This document shows positions 52,306-61,768 of a DNA stretch of 64,000 nt, in pieces. The notes beneath the pieces were generated by a model. That model had not been told where the DNA came from and searched no databases. It was given only the letters and a program-made list of their open reading frames with translations. The stretch comes from Roseiarcus sp963732155 (GTDB taxonomy: Bacteria; Pseudomonadota; Alphaproteobacteria; Rhizobiales; Beijerinckiaceae). The number at the start of each line of letters is the position of its first letter. Within the stretch, counting starts at the first letter, position 1. The stretch covers positions 117,517-181,516 of the forward strand of contig CAVSYB010000014.1 of assembly GCA_963732155.1 (NCBI GenBank), written 5' to 3'. The position numbers and the translations under genes were made by a program.

Positions 52306-53232
52306 CTAATCCTTCCAGACGGCGTAGCCGAAGCCGCTCGCCCCGAAGCCGTCCCCGTTGTAAAACATCAGCAGCCGCCCGTCGCAGGCCACGACGTATG
52401 GATAAGCGGCCATTCGGCCGTCCCACCCTTCGCCGCTCGGCAGCAGGCCTCGCGCGTCAGATTGGCGCCGCCAGGCGACCCCATCGGCCGAAGTCGCGTA
52501 GCCGATGCGATAGGCGCCGGCGCCGTTTCGAAAATCGACGCTGTCGCGGTAGCTGAACCACATCGCATAGCCTGCGTCCCTTTTCACCACGCTCGGGCGG
52601 GTGTTGGCCTCGAGCGGGTGCATCGGCGCTATGCAAGTCACATCGTTTTGCGACCACGTCCTGCCATTCGTCGATTGCGCGTATTTGACGACATACAGCG
52701 GCTCAAGCTTTCCCTGAACCGAAGTCCAGCCGGTGCCGGACCCGTACCACATCCGCCACGCCGCCCCCTCGCGCATCACGAAGGGCGACATGGTCATGTA
52801 GGGCTCCCGCGGTGTGCGATCGACCACCGGCCCGTCGAATTCGCGTCTGAACGTCAGCCCCCCGTCGTCGCTCCTGGCGAGCCCCACCGAAACGCGATAG
52901 GGGACCGTCGCGCCTCTGCTCCAACCGGTATAATAGAGCAGCAACCCCTCCTCATCGGGGACCACGCAGCCGACCATCACGCCGTCCTCATCATGCGCGC
53001 CCGGGGCGCCAAGCGGCATTACGGACTCATCGTGCACATAGAGAATCTCGCGAGGATCGCGTTTTGCGACCTCGATGAAACTGGTTCGGCTGCGGCCGTC
53101 CGCATCGCGGGTCGCATAGTACACGCGAATGCGATCCTGCAACACCAAAGCGCTCGGCGCTTGTGCATGCGACTTGGACCAGGAATATTCGCCGCTCGGC
53201 TTGAAGACAAATGATCGTTCGACCCAGGTCAT
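52306..53232 (-). CDS. Beta-propeller glycoside hydrolase-like protein (GH43/62-like)
   Basis: A 308-residue protein with no signal peptide whose sequence shows repeated propeller blades: RIRVYYATRDADGRSRTSFI, GLLLYYTGWSRGATVPYRVS, AAWRMWYGSGTGWTSV and AGYAMWFSYRDSVDFRNGAG, each a strand-turn-strand with aromatic residues and Asp. This is the five-bladed fold of GH43/GH32-like and sialidase-like proteins. Such genes are frequent in polysaccharide clusters, though enzymatic activity is unproven. First gene of the sugar island on the minus strand, convergent with the ferredoxin oxidoreductase gene. Confidence 0.75.
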   Translation of the reverse strand: MTWVERSFVFKPSGEYSWSKSHAQAPSALVLQDRIRVYYATRDADGRSRTSFIEVAKRDPREILYVHDESVMPLGAPGAHDEDGVMVGCVVPDEEGLLLYYTGWSRGATVPYRVSVGLARSDDGGLTFRREFDGPVVDRTPREPYMTMSPFVMREGAAWRMWYGSGTGWTSVQGKLEPLYVVKYAQSTNGRTWSQNDVTCIAPMHPLEANTRPSVVKRDAGYAMWFSYRDSVDFRNGAGAYRIGYATSADGVAWRRQSDARGLLPSGEGWDGRMAAYPYVVACDGRLLMFYNGDGFGASGFGYAVWKD

Positions 53233-53345
53233 TTCCTCGCCTCAATCAGGTTTGCGCGGCGACGGCGACCGCGGGCGGCGACCTCGCATCTGCGCGAGCC
53301 GCGACCAGCGTGCAATCTCCCTGGCCCGGCGACGCCCGATCGTGA

Positions 53346-54101
53346 CTAGCGGCAGCTGAAACCGCCATCCACCATGAGGGCGGTCCCGGTGCAGTAGCTC
53401 GCGGCGTCCCCGCAAAGAAAGGCGATCGCCTCGGCCACTTCGGCAGGCGTCGCGTAGCGCTGCATCGGCACGGACCGGCTTGCATCGTGGCGCCCTTGCA
53501 GCCGCTCCGGAAATCGCTCGTGCAGCGCGGCGTCGACGCGCCGCATCATTTCGGACTGAACCGGCGCGGGACAGACCGCATTGACGCGCACGCCGCTGCC
53601 GGCGGCCTCCCGCGCTGCGGTGCGGACCAAGCCCATGACCGCATGCTTGCTTGCCGCATAGGGTGAAAGCAAAGGCGCGGCCATCACGCCGGAGATGGAG
53701 GAGAGCACGACGATGCTGCCGCGTCCCTGCCGCTTCATCAACCGCAGGCTCTCTCTCAGGGTGAGCCAGACGGTCTTGACGTTCAGCGTCATCGCCGCGT
53801 CGAATTGATCTTCGGAACAATCTTCGAGAAGCCCAACCGGCCCTTCCGCTCCCGAGGCGATGACGACGGCGGCGAGGCCGCCGGCGAAGGGCCGTCGAAA
53901 CAGCTCCGCCGTCGCGGCCGCGACGGCGAGGTCGGCGACAACGGCCTGTGCGCCCTCGACGCCTCCGGCGAACTCGAGCAGCGCCGACTCATCCCGATCG
54001 GCGAGGACCAATCGATACCCGCGCTCCGCCAGCCGATGCGCCGCCGCCTGACCGATCGTTCCCGCGGCGCCCGTGATCAGCGCCGTGCCCGCTTCACCCA
54101 C
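53346..54101 (-). CDS. Short-chain dehydrogenase/reductase
   Basis: A 251-residue classical SDR starting at GTG 54101, which overlaps the aminotransferase stop by eight bases. Cofactor motif TGAAGTIG near residues 9-16, LADRDES after beta-2 (NAD-type acidic residue), IASGAEG in place of NNAG, catalytic Ser in VVLSSISGVMAAPL and YAASK. The ending GTALMVDGGFSCR is typical. It could reduce or oxidise a sugar nucleotide or a polyketide-like side chain; nothing in sequence decides. Co-transcribed with the upstream DegT aminotransferase. Confidence 0.85.
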   Translation of the reverse strand: MGEAGTALITGAAGTIGQAAAHRLAERGYRLVLADRDESALLEFAGGVEGAQAVVADLAVAAATAELFRRPFAGGLAAVVIASGAEGPVGLLEDCSEDQFDAAMTLNVKTVWLTLRESLRLMKRQGRGSIVVLSSISGVMAAPLLSPYAASKHAVMGLVRTAAREAAGSGVRVNAVCPAPVQSEMMRRVDAALHERFPERLQGRHDASRSVPMQRYATPAEVAEAIAFLCGDAASYCTGTALMVDGGFSCR

Positions 54102-55254
54102 GGGCGGCCGCCCGTTGATCGACGCGCAGCACGGATCGCATCGCGCGGAAAACTTCCGCAAGATCCTCGCGCGTCAGCCCCAACCAGAACGGCAAGCCGA
54201 GCACCCGCTCGCCCAGTCGTTCGGTCTCGGGCAAAGCCGTCCGTTGGCAATCCCGGTAGGCGGACTGCCGATGGCAGCCCTCGCCCCACCATTGCCTGGT
54301 TTCGACGCCAAGCCGCGACAGCGCGGCGACGACGCCGGACGCCGATGCCCAGGCAGGCAGCTCCACCAGACCGTAGGACGAGACCCAACCGTCGCCGAAC
54401 CCCGGCGCGAGGCGCAGCTCCGGCATAGCCTTGACCTCCTGCGCGAAGGCGTCCGTGAGCTCCGCCCAGGCGCGTCGGCGCTCCGGCCATTCGGTCAACA
54501 GCGCCAGGCCGCTGGCGGCCGCGTATTCGCTCATCTTCGCGTTGACCCCCGGCACGGCGGCGTCGCGGCGGCCATAGAAACCGAAATTACCGAAGCTGCG
54601 CACCCGCTGCGCCAGCGCCGTATCGCCCGCAATGACGACCGCGCCCTCGCCAATCCCGGAAACTTTGGTCGCATGCAGGCTGACCGCCACCGGCGTCTTG
54701 GTCCCGCGCTGACCGCAGCCGGCGAACCCGTCGAAGCCCGCGGCGGCGTCGGCGACGACTGCGATGCCGGTCGAGCGGGTGAATTCGTCCCAGACGGCCA
54801 AATCGAAGGGCGCGCCAAAGGCCGAAACCACGATGACCGCGCTGACCGGCCGATGGCGCGCGATCAGCCGTATCTGGTCGGGCCGGATGACCCAGCTGGC
54901 CGGATCGACATCGACAAAGTAGGGGCGAAGGCCGGCCCAGACCGCCGCCGCGGGCGTCGCGACGAACGTCCATGAGGGCATGACGCACAGGCCGCCGGGC
55001 TCGGCGCCGAGCGCGCGCAGGGTCTGCGCGATCGCCAACGTCGCATTGGCGGATGTCACGACCTTATCCGGCTCGACCGAGAAATGGCGCGCCACGCCCG
55101 TTTCGAATTCTTGCAGGAGCGGGCCGAGATTGGTGTACCAGCGACTGGCGTCGATCCGTTGCAAATAAGGCAAGAGCTTTTCCGCCGTCGGAAGCAGAGG
55201 CCTGAGGACCGGAAATCTCACGGAGTTCTGCGTCGCCATCTTGATTGCTGACAC
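54094..55254 (-). CDS. DegT/DnrJ/EryC1-family aminotransferase
   Basis: A 386-residue PLP enzyme. The PLP Lys lies in SLHATKVSGIGEGAVVIAG, preceded by VVADAAAGFDGFAG with the ring-stacking Asp. N-terminal FPVLRPLLPTAEKLLPYLQR and WTFVATPAAAVWAGLRPYFV are also family segments. Members convert keto sugars to amino sugars or act as dehydratases in polysaccharide synthesis. It pairs with the SDR gene immediately downstream and with the propeller protein, forming a minus-strand unit distinct from the plus-strand fdt genes. Confidence 0.88.
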   Translation of the reverse strand: MSAIKMATQNSVRFPVLRPLLPTAEKLLPYLQRIDASRWYTNLGPLLQEFETGVARHFSVEPDKVVTSANATLAIAQTLRALGAEPGGLCVMPSWTFVATPAAAVWAGLRPYFVDVDPASWVIRPDQIRLIARHRPVSAVIVVSAFGAPFDLAVWDEFTRSTGIAVVADAAAGFDGFAGCGQRGTKTPVAVSLHATKVSGIGEGAVVIAGDTALAQRVRSFGNFGFYGRRDAAVPGVNAKMSEYAAASGLALLTEWPERRRAWAELTDAFAQEVKAMPELRLAPGFGDGWVSSYGLVELPAWASASGVVAALSRLGVETRQWWGEGCHRQSAYRDCQRTALPETERLGERVLGLPFWLGLTREDLAEVFRAMRSVLRVDQRAAARG

Positions 55255-55985
55255 TATGGCCCTTCGCGCGAGGCGGGCGATCCGACCTCTCTAGCATGAA
55301 AACTCGCCAAGGCAATGATCGCGAACTCGACCGCGGCGCGGCGCAACAGGCTCAAACCGCGTGAATTTCCGATTTTCTGACTCCGCCTTTATCGCAATCT
55401 GAAAACGAGGCCTTGCCGACCGATCGACCCCGAGCCGTTCGGCGCCGGCATTTCGCCGCCGGGGCGGACAGCGCGACGGCTTGACGGCGACTCGGCTGAC
55501 GATCGCCGGGGCGGCGACCACGTCGTCAATGGCGAGAGCGCGGATGTTTTCTTGGGCGTCATCGTCTCAAAGATGGGGCATTGAGGCAGGCGCTTCGCGC
55601 GACCACCGAATCGGCGGTTGATCCGCGAGGGACGGCCGATTCGCGAAAATCAGGCCCAATGCCTCCACGCCGGGACGGCCGCCGGAGTTTTGCGCATGGG
55701 TGACCGAATCTCGACCGATGACCCCAACCTGCCTATGTACGGCTTGTCCGCCAAGCCAAACCAGCGCAATATGACCCTAGCATTGGGGGCTAGTGGATAA
55801 AATCAAGCAGAAGAGCGCCCGGCGCAACGGATGTTTCGACAGCTTGCCGGCGGTTTGGCGGCAACCCAGCGTTTGATTCCAACCACGGGCTTGGGATAAT
55901 CGCGGACCGCCGCGCTGAAAGACGCGGCCGCGTCGACACTGCGATCGACCGTTGTGTCGAGGGGCGTGCGATCGTCGGAGATGTT
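55255..55985. other. Intergenic region between divergent sugar-island genes
   Basis: This 731-base gap lies between the minus-strand aminotransferase and the plus-strand fdtA-like gene. It has mixed base composition and many stops in all frames. On the minus strand, roughly 55985-55815 reads as an open fragment beginning NISDDRTPLDTTVDRSVDAA and including VRDYPKPVVGIKRW, which looks coding-like but has an in-frame stop just upstream and no recognisable family. It may be a decayed gene end. Promoters for both flanking units should lie here. Confidence 0.35.
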
Positions 55986-56411
55986 ATGCGGATTGAGTAT
56001 GGGTCAGGTCGATCGGGAATACTGGACCTTCCTGTAGTCCCGGAGGCAAGGGGGAATTTGACCTTCATCGAAAGCGGGCAGCATGTTCCTTTCGAAATCC
56101 GACGAGTTTACTATCTTTACGACGTGCCGAGCGGCGCCTCGCGCGGAGGTCATGCTCATAGAAATTTGGAACAACTTCTTATCGCAGTTTCCGGAAGCTT
56201 TGACGTCGCGGTCGACAACGGATCGGTGAAGAAACGATATACGCTCAATCGCTCTCACTTTGGATTGTACATCGGTCCATTCAACTGGCGAGAGATCGAT
56301 AACTTCTCCTCGAATTCCGTATGCCTCGTTTTGGCGTCGATGCACTTTGACGAAAGCGATTATTTTAGAGATTATGACGCCTTTATTCGATCGTTGGGAG
56401 GCGGCCGGTGA
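55986..56411 (+). CDS. dTDP-sugar 3,4-ketoisomerase (FdtA/QdtA-like)
   Basis: A 141-residue cupin of the WxcM/FdtA family: NLTFIESGQHVPFEIRRVYY, then the conserved SRGGHAHRNLEQLLIAVSGS with the active-site His pair, and FGLYIGPFNWREIDNFS. The enzyme isomerises dTDP-4-keto-6-deoxyglucose to the 3-keto sugar, the step before transamination to Fuc3N or Qui3N. The gene is visibly less GC-rich than its neighbours, suggesting transfer. Its stop overlaps the GTG start of the aminotransferase gene (GTGA). Confidence 0.88.
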   Translation: MRIEYGSGRSGILDLPVVPEARGNLTFIESGQHVPFEIRRVYYLYDVPSGASRGGHAHRNLEQLLIAVSGSFDVAVDNGSVKKRYTLNRSHFGLYIGPFNWREIDNFSSNSVCLVLASMHFDESDYFRDYDAFIRSLGGGR

Positions 56412-57520
56412 GCGTGCCCTTCTTTGATTTTGCGGCGATGGTCGCCGAAACAAAGACCGAAACGATGGCCGTGATCGCCGGGGTGATCGACCGCGGTCGC
56501 GCGATCCTCGGGCCGGAACTCGAGGCCTTCGAGAGCGAATTCGCCTCCTACTGCGGCGCGAAACATGCCGTCGGCGTAGGCAATGGCCTTGACGCTCTGA
56601 GTCTTGTGTTGCGCGCCGCCGGGATTGGCCCGGGGGACGAAGTCATCGTGCCGGCTCAAACCTTTATCGCGAGCTGGCTCGCCGTTTCTCACGTTGGAGC
56701 CGTTCCTGTCCCGGTCGACATAGACCCATGCGCCTATACCCTCGACGCGAGCCGTATCGAGCGGGCGGTTTCTTCGCGAACGCGCGCGATCATGCCGGTG
56801 CATCTGTACGGCCAGCCGGCCGAGATGGACCCGATCCAGGCGGTGGCGGAACGTCACGGCTTGTTCGTCCTTGAGGACGCCGCTCAGGCGCACGGCGCCC
56901 GCTACAAGGGCAAGCGGTGTGGCTCGCTCGGGCATGCGGCGGGATTCAGCTTCTATCCGACCAAGAATCTCGGCGCCCTAGGGGACGCCGGCGCCGTCGT
57001 CACAAATGACGCTCAACTCGCGGGCGCAATCAAAAGGCTCCGCAATTACGGGGGCGCGACAAAATACGTCCACGATGAGATCGGCTACAATTCGCGTCTC
57101 GACGAGATTCAAGCCGCGGTGCTGCGGGTCAAATTGGCGCGACTCGACATTTGGAACGAGAAGAGACGCGCGATCGCCGAGCAGTATTCCGAGGGCCTTT
57201 CAGGCAACTCGGCGATCACCCCGCCCCGGGAAGCGAATGACGCATATCATGTCTACCATCTCTATGTAATTCAGACCGCCGAACGCGATCGCCTGGCGGA
57301 AGAACTCGCGCGTCAAGGCATTCAAACTCTCGTTCACTATCCGATTACTCCGGGACGCCAAAACGCCTACAAAAGGCACTTCGACCTCGCGGACTCCGCG
57401 AATGCCGATCAGCTTGCCCAACGCTCGCTGTCTCTGCCGATGTGGCCGCAAATGCGCGCGGAGACTATTGAGCGCACCCTGTCCGCCATTCGACGAGCAT
57501 CGTTGCTTGAAGCGGTGTGA
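56408..57520 (+). CDS. dTDP-3-amino-3,6-dideoxyhexose transaminase (FdtB/QdtB-like)
   Basis: A 370-residue DegT-family PLP aminotransferase. Start is GTG 56408 overlapping the isomerase stop. Segments: VPFFDFAAMVAETKTETMAV, GVGNGLDALSLVLRAAGIGP, VIVPAQTFIASWLAVSHVGA, FVLEDAAQAHGARYKGKRCG and the PLP Lys in FSFYPTKNLGALGDAGAVVT. Placement next to the ketoisomerase makes a 3-amino-3,6-dideoxyhexose likely. RmlA/RmlB (dTDP-sugar supply) and a dedicated FdtC/QdtC acyltransferase are not seen in the window. Confidence 0.9.
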   Translation: MSVPFFDFAAMVAETKTETMAVIAGVIDRGRAILGPELEAFESEFASYCGAKHAVGVGNGLDALSLVLRAAGIGPGDEVIVPAQTFIASWLAVSHVGAVPVPVDIDPCAYTLDASRIERAVSSRTRAIMPVHLYGQPAEMDPIQAVAERHGLFVLEDAAQAHGARYKGKRCGSLGHAAGFSFYPTKNLGALGDAGAVVTNDAQLAGAIKRLRNYGGATKYVHDEIGYNSRLDEIQAAVLRVKLARLDIWNEKRRAIAEQYSEGLSGNSAITPPREANDAYHVYHLYVIQTAERDRLAEELARQGIQTLVHYPITPGRQNAYKRHFDLADSANADQLAQRSLSLPMWPQMRAETIERTLSAIRRASLLEAV

Positions 57521-58045
57521 GCCGATGCGAAAAGAAGTCGAGTCCGCCGACCCCGTTGTGATTCCGTTGGGCGCGCGTGATTCTCCGCGGAGCGCCCTTC
57601 CCTGTGGACTCGGCGTGCCAGTCCAAGCCCCCGGCGAACGCAATCTATCGCATCACAAGCGACTCGGGAGGCTCAATTTTCTACGGGGGCGGCTGCACGG
57701 CGCGACCAAGCAGGAAACTCCCGCCGGCGCCCCACCCACATCCCCCTCGTTCCGATTTCCGCGTCTTCCAGGTCGGCGGCAGGCTTTGGCGCGAATAGCG
57801 GAGGCTTGGCGTGGCTGAAGGCGAACAATCGGCGTGACCAAGGCCGGATTTTGACAATCCTGGCGTGTTGCGATAGCAAGCCGGCGACGCAGAGACCGAC
57901 TCTCCGAAGAGAAATATCGATGCGCGGATGAGAGTGGCTCGCACTTGCCGCACCGCCGCGGTTCGGGGGCATAGAGGGTGAGGCTGAGAGGTCTTGATCC
58001 GGAAAGCCTGAACCTCCGGCGAGGATTGGCTCGTGTTCTTGCTTA
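57521..58045. other. Gap between fdtB-like gene and LpxA-like pseudogene
   Basis: This 525-base stretch has several overlapping open reading stretches on both strands, all compositionally biased (Arg/Pro/Ser-rich) and none matching a family I recognise. No ribosome-binding site of quality precedes any. I consider it non-coding or decayed sequence. Confidence 0.35.
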
Positions 58046-58980
58046 GTGGCCTCGGACTCCGCAGTCCGGGAGGAGACCCCCCCGATATTGAGACCTGACA
58101 TCCACCCGACCGCCATAGTCGATCCGGCCGCTCAACTGGGTCCTGGCGTCCGGATCGGCCCCTACGCCGTCGTCGGCGCGGGGGCGAGCTTCGCCGCGGG
58201 CGTTTCGGTCGGAGCGGGAAGCCTGATTGGAGCCGACCCTCTCCAGTCTCCGTCCTGGACGCAACTGGACGCCGTCAAGCTTGAGGAAGGCGTCGCTGTC
58301 GGCGCGCATTGCCGCATTACCGGAAACGTCGCGATTGGCGCCAATACCGAGATTTTCGACGGGTGCCGGCTGCGCGGCGCGCTGACGCTCGGGGCCGAAT
58401 GCAAGCTTTTTGACGGCGTCATTCTGGGCGCCCGGGTCAATTTCCCGGGCGTCACCGGCGCGAAGGACGGATCGAGATCGGCGACGGATGCATTCTGCGC
58501 GAAGGCGTCATTGTCACCCAGCCGGTGCTGTCGCCGCTCACCAAAATAGGCCCGGAGGGTTATTTGATGTCGCGCACGCAGGTCGACCACGATTGCCGGT
58601 TGGGCAAGCTCGTCAAAACCGGCTCGGGGGTTACGCTGGGGGGGTCGGTCGAAATCGGCGACTATGCCTATCTCGGCATGAACGCCGTCGTCCATCAGCG
58701 AACGGTGATCGGCTGTCACGCCATGATCGGAATGAACGGCGAGGTGCTGCGGCATATCCCGCCCTATGCGGTGATCGTGAACCGCCGCTTCACTCGGGTC
58801 AACAAACGCGGTCTGGAAATGCGAGGCTGGGACGAGGAGACGATCAGCGCGATAGAGAAATTCTATCGTGGCGACTCTCGCGCCCTCAACGAAACCGCCT
58901 CCTTGTTCTGGTCCGACCCGATACGCAGCTTCCTGACCCGCATTGGGAGCGACCGCTACGAAGCCTTCGCCGGCTCGTGA
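58046..58980 (+). pseudogene. LpxA-like hexapeptide acyltransferase, frameshifted
   Basis: Two adjoining reading frames together encode one left-handed beta-helix protein of about 300 residues. The first (58046 or TTG 58088 onward) has hexapeptide repeats such as RPDIHPTAIVDPAAQLGPGV and DAVKLEEGVAVGAHCRITGN. At about 58465 the frame shifts: RIEIGDGCILREGVIVTQPV is read one frame back from 58468 and continues LTKIGPEGYLMSRTQVDHDC to the C-terminal GLEMRGWDEETISAIEKFYR. This resembles LpxA including its C-terminal helical part. A one-base loss near 58455-58467 would explain the break. The family acylates UDP-GlcNAc or similar sugars. Confidence 0.75.
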
Positions 58981-59036
58981 GAAAAGGCAAAAAATGTGTG
59001 ATGCCGATCCTTGCTCTTTAATCGCCGGGTGACCGC

Positions 59037-60089
59037 GTGACCAACAAACCAGTCGTTTCGGTCGTCGTTCCGGTCTATCAACAACAGGCTTTCGTTGCGG
59101 AAGCGATCGAGAGCCTCCTCGCGCAGACGCTGGCGGATATAGAGATCATCGCCGTCGATGACGGATCGACCGACAACGGCCCAGCCATTATAGAGGCCCT
59201 TCACGATCCCCGGCTGACGCTCTTGCGTCGCGTTAACGGCGGCCCGAGCGCCGCCACGAACGACGGCGTGCTTCGCGCCCGCGGCAAATACGTGGCGCTG
59301 TTAGGCGGCGACGACGTCGCTGAGCCGTGGCGGCTGGCCCATCAGGTGGAAATCGCCGAGAACAGGGGGGCGGACGTCGTTTTCTCGCTTCCGACATTGA
59401 TCGATGAGAAAGGCCGGACGCTGAGCGACGAGGTTATGCCGGTCTTTTTCGACGTCGGGCCGTTGCCTGATTCCGCGGCGGTGTTCCGTCGGCTTCTGCT
59501 GACGGGGAACTTCCTTTGCGCGCCGACGGCGCTCTTTCGGCGGGACCTGGTCGAAGAGATCGGCCTGTTCCGCACCGAACTCATTCAGCTTCAAGACTAT
59601 GACTACTGGCTCCGGACGGCGGCGTTTGGCAAGACGTTTGCGTTGATGCAGCGACGGGTCACGCGCTACCGACGTCATAACGAGAACCTGTCCCGCCCGG
59701 CCAGAGATGACGCGGTGTCGGGGGAATTTCTCTCGAGCGTTTATCGCGCTCTATCCCAATCTCCCGGCGAAATGATTGCAAAGGCGTTTCCCGAGCTAAT
59801 GCCGCCGGGAAGGACGTCGGCGCTGCCGATCGATCGCGCGATCGTCGCAATGAGCCATCCCTACAGTCAGGCTCTCGGCAATGCGCTGATGCTTCACGCG
59901 CTAATGTCAAATCAGACTGAAATAAGGACTGATGGCGTCAGCATGGACCGTTTGGGAATTCTGTGTATGAACGTTTCGAAACCGAAAGAATACATTTTGA
60001 CGACAAATATAGATCGAACGGAAGAGCTCGCTGCAATCAAGAGAATGTATCTCGGCCCGATTCCGCGGCGAGCGCGGACTGCGCAATGA
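59037..60089 (+). CDS. Family 2 glycosyltransferase
   Basis: A 350-residue GT-A enzyme starting at GTG 59037. N-terminal core VVSVVVPVYQQQAFVAEAIE then IIAVDDGSTDNGPAIIEAL; the nucleotide/metal motif is in GKYVALLGGDDVAEPWRLAH (a DD pair in place of DxD). Other typical segments are FLCAPTALFRRDLVEEIGLF and QDYDYWLRTAAFGKTFALM. It adds a sugar to a growing surface polysaccharide on the cytoplasmic side. The C-terminal 100 residues are not assigned. Its stop overlaps the next gene's start (ATGA). Confidence 0.9.
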   Translation: MTNKPVVSVVVPVYQQQAFVAEAIESLLAQTLADIEIIAVDDGSTDNGPAIIEALHDPRLTLLRRVNGGPSAATNDGVLRARGKYVALLGGDDVAEPWRLAHQVEIAENRGADVVFSLPTLIDEKGRTLSDEVMPVFFDVGPLPDSAAVFRRLLLTGNFLCAPTALFRRDLVEEIGLFRTELIQLQDYDYWLRTAAFGKTFALMQRRVTRYRRHNENLSRPARDDAVSGEFLSSVYRALSQSPGEMIAKAFPELMPPGRTSALPIDRAIVAMSHPYSQALGNALMLHALMSNQTEIRTDGVSMDRLGILCMNVSKPKEYILTTNIDRTEELAAIKRMYLGPIPRRARTAQ

Positions 60090-61768
60090 CCTTCATATCG
60101 CTGCTTCGACGATTGCGCGCAATGGCGGCGCGCCGAGCGAGGTCGTTATTTCATGTCGTTTCTTACATTCTCAAGTCGGGACACCGGCCGCCCCTTGCCG
60201 TCAACAAGATCGTTCAGTCGGGCTTGTTTGATCTGGATTTTTATAATTTCCAGGCGAAAGAGGGCTTTGCCTCCATTCTCGAGGCTGCCGAGCACTACAT
60301 CAAAGAGGGCGCGGCTTCCGGCCGCAATCCCAATGCATTTTTCGATTCGCAATGGTATTTGGCGACCTATCCGGACGTGCTGCGAGAGGGTCGAAACCCG
60401 CTCGTGGATTTTCTCGCCCGGGCTCCGAGGTTTGACCGGAACCCGTCCGCGGCGTTTGACTGCGCTTGGTACCTTTCGCGCAATCCGGATGTCGCCCGAC
60501 TCGGCGGCAATCCGCTCCAACACTTCTTGACCTTTGGCCACTCTGAAAGCCGCGCGGGCTCGCCCTTCGCCGGCGACGCCCACGTGCCCGTTCGATTCGT
60601 CAATCTGCTGTATGGGCTGGAGCGGCCCGATCGCGAGGTTCGCTTTCAAGGCTCCTTCGAAGTGGAGGCGGTCCCCGATTCGCTGCGCGTTGGCGGGCCT
60701 GTCGAGTCCGCGGCCTCGCAGTGGCCGCACCTGCCCCCAGGCGGCATCGCGCAGCGGTTCCCGCCAAAGCCGTACATCGCGACCTTTCGCGACGTTGGCA
60801 TTGTCGGCGGGACCCGCCTGATCCTTCCCGATTCTTCCAAAGTGTTATCGGACGAAATCGCCGCCTTTCGGTCGACGCCCGGTTGGGCGGTCCGACCGTT
60901 TGACTTGAACATCGGCGAAGGAGGCAAGCTGGTGCTGCAGCTGCGACGAAGCTACCCATCGCATGTTCAGCGCGGCGCCCACCTGATGCACGAATACGCG
61001 GGCAATTATTTTCACATGGTCGCGGAATTGCTGCCCCGCTTGCTCGCCGCCGAAGAACTCGGATTGGATCCCAGTCTTCCGTTGCTGGTTCAAAGCGAGC
61101 TGCACCCCAATCTTCGCCAGTTGATCGAGATTTTGAACGAGCGTGATCGCCAGATCATCCCTCTCGACAACCGAAAAATCTATACGGCCCACGAGTTGCA
61201 TTTCATCTCCGACGTCGCCAGCATTCAGGATGTCTACGAGCGGCCAAGGCTGCCCGAGGAGACAGTGCTCCATCAGCGACTCACCCGGCGGGTCGCCGAG
61301 CGCGTCATCGCGGCGCTGGCCCCAGAGCCTCCGCCAAACCCTTGGCGTCGCATCTACGTTCGCCGTGGAAACTACTATCGCGCGCCGTTGAACGAGCAAC
61401 TGGTAGAAGAATTCCTGCTGAACGAAGGGTTCGAACTCGTGCTCGTGGACGGCCTGTCGCTGGCGGCGCAGGTGATTCTGTTCCGTCAGGCCGCGGTGGT
61501 AGTCGCGCCGACCGGCGCGGCTGTGACGAACGTCCTCTGGTGTCGTCCCGGAACCCGTGTCTGCGTAATCTCGGCTCAACACGACGCCATGCCTCTGGAG
61601 GTTTGGCAGCAGCTTTGCGAAATCGCCGGTTGTATGTTCAGCGCCCTTCGTTGCAAGCGGGCTTATGACCGCGACGATGTGCATTCCCTCCACGACAACT
61701 TTTCGGTCGACCTTGGGGATTTAAGGGAGGCCGTCGGACGTCTCACGTCGCAGCCTCACGAGCCCTGA
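60086..61768 (+). CDS. Family 61 (DUF563) glycosyltransferase with N-terminal WYL-type repeats
   Basis: A 560-residue protein. Residues about 40-170 hold three repeats of the pattern FDxxWYLxxxPDV (FDSQWYLATYPDVLREGRNP and FDCAWYLSRNPDVARLGGNP), often found in front of rhizobial glycosyltransferases. The C-terminal half is GT61: MHEYAGNYFHMVAELLPRLL, IYVRRGNYYRAPLNEQLVEE, ELVLVDGLSLAAQVILFRQA and VVVAPTGAAVTNVLWCRPGT. GT61 members transfer pentoses or hexoses; the acceptor is unknown. ATG 60086 overlaps the preceding GT2 stop, so the two are co-translated. Confidence 0.85.
   Translation: MTFISLLRRLRAMAARRARSLFHVVSYILKSGHRPPLAVNKIVQSGLFDLDFYNFQAKEGFASILEAAEHYIKEGAASGRNPNAFFDSQWYLATYPDVLREGRNPLVDFLARAPRFDRNPSAAFDCAWYLSRNPDVARLGGNPLQHFLTFGHSESRAGSPFAGDAHVPVRFVNLLYGLERPDREVRFQGSFEVEAVPDSLRVGGPVESAASQWPHLPPGGIAQRFPPKPYIATFRDVGIVGGTRLILPDSSKVLSDEIAAFRSTPGWAVRPFDLNIGEGGKLVLQLRRSYPSHVQRGAHLMHEYAGNYFHMVAELLPRLLAAEELGLDPSLPLLVQSELHPNLRQLIEILNERDRQIIPLDNRKIYTAHELHFISDVASIQDVYERPRLPEETVLHQRLTRRVAERVIAALAPEPPPNPWRRIYVRRGNYYRAPLNEQLVEEFLLNEGFELVLVDGLSLAAQVILFRQAAVVVAPTGAAVTNVLWCRPGTRVCVISAQHDAMPLEVWQQLCEIAGCMFSALRCKRAYDRDDVHSLHDNFSVDLGDLREAVGRLTSQPHEP

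Noticed and set aside
57402..58116. Overlapping frames on both strands after the fdtB-like gene
   Set aside because: Biased composition, no start signal and no family; they look like chance open frames.
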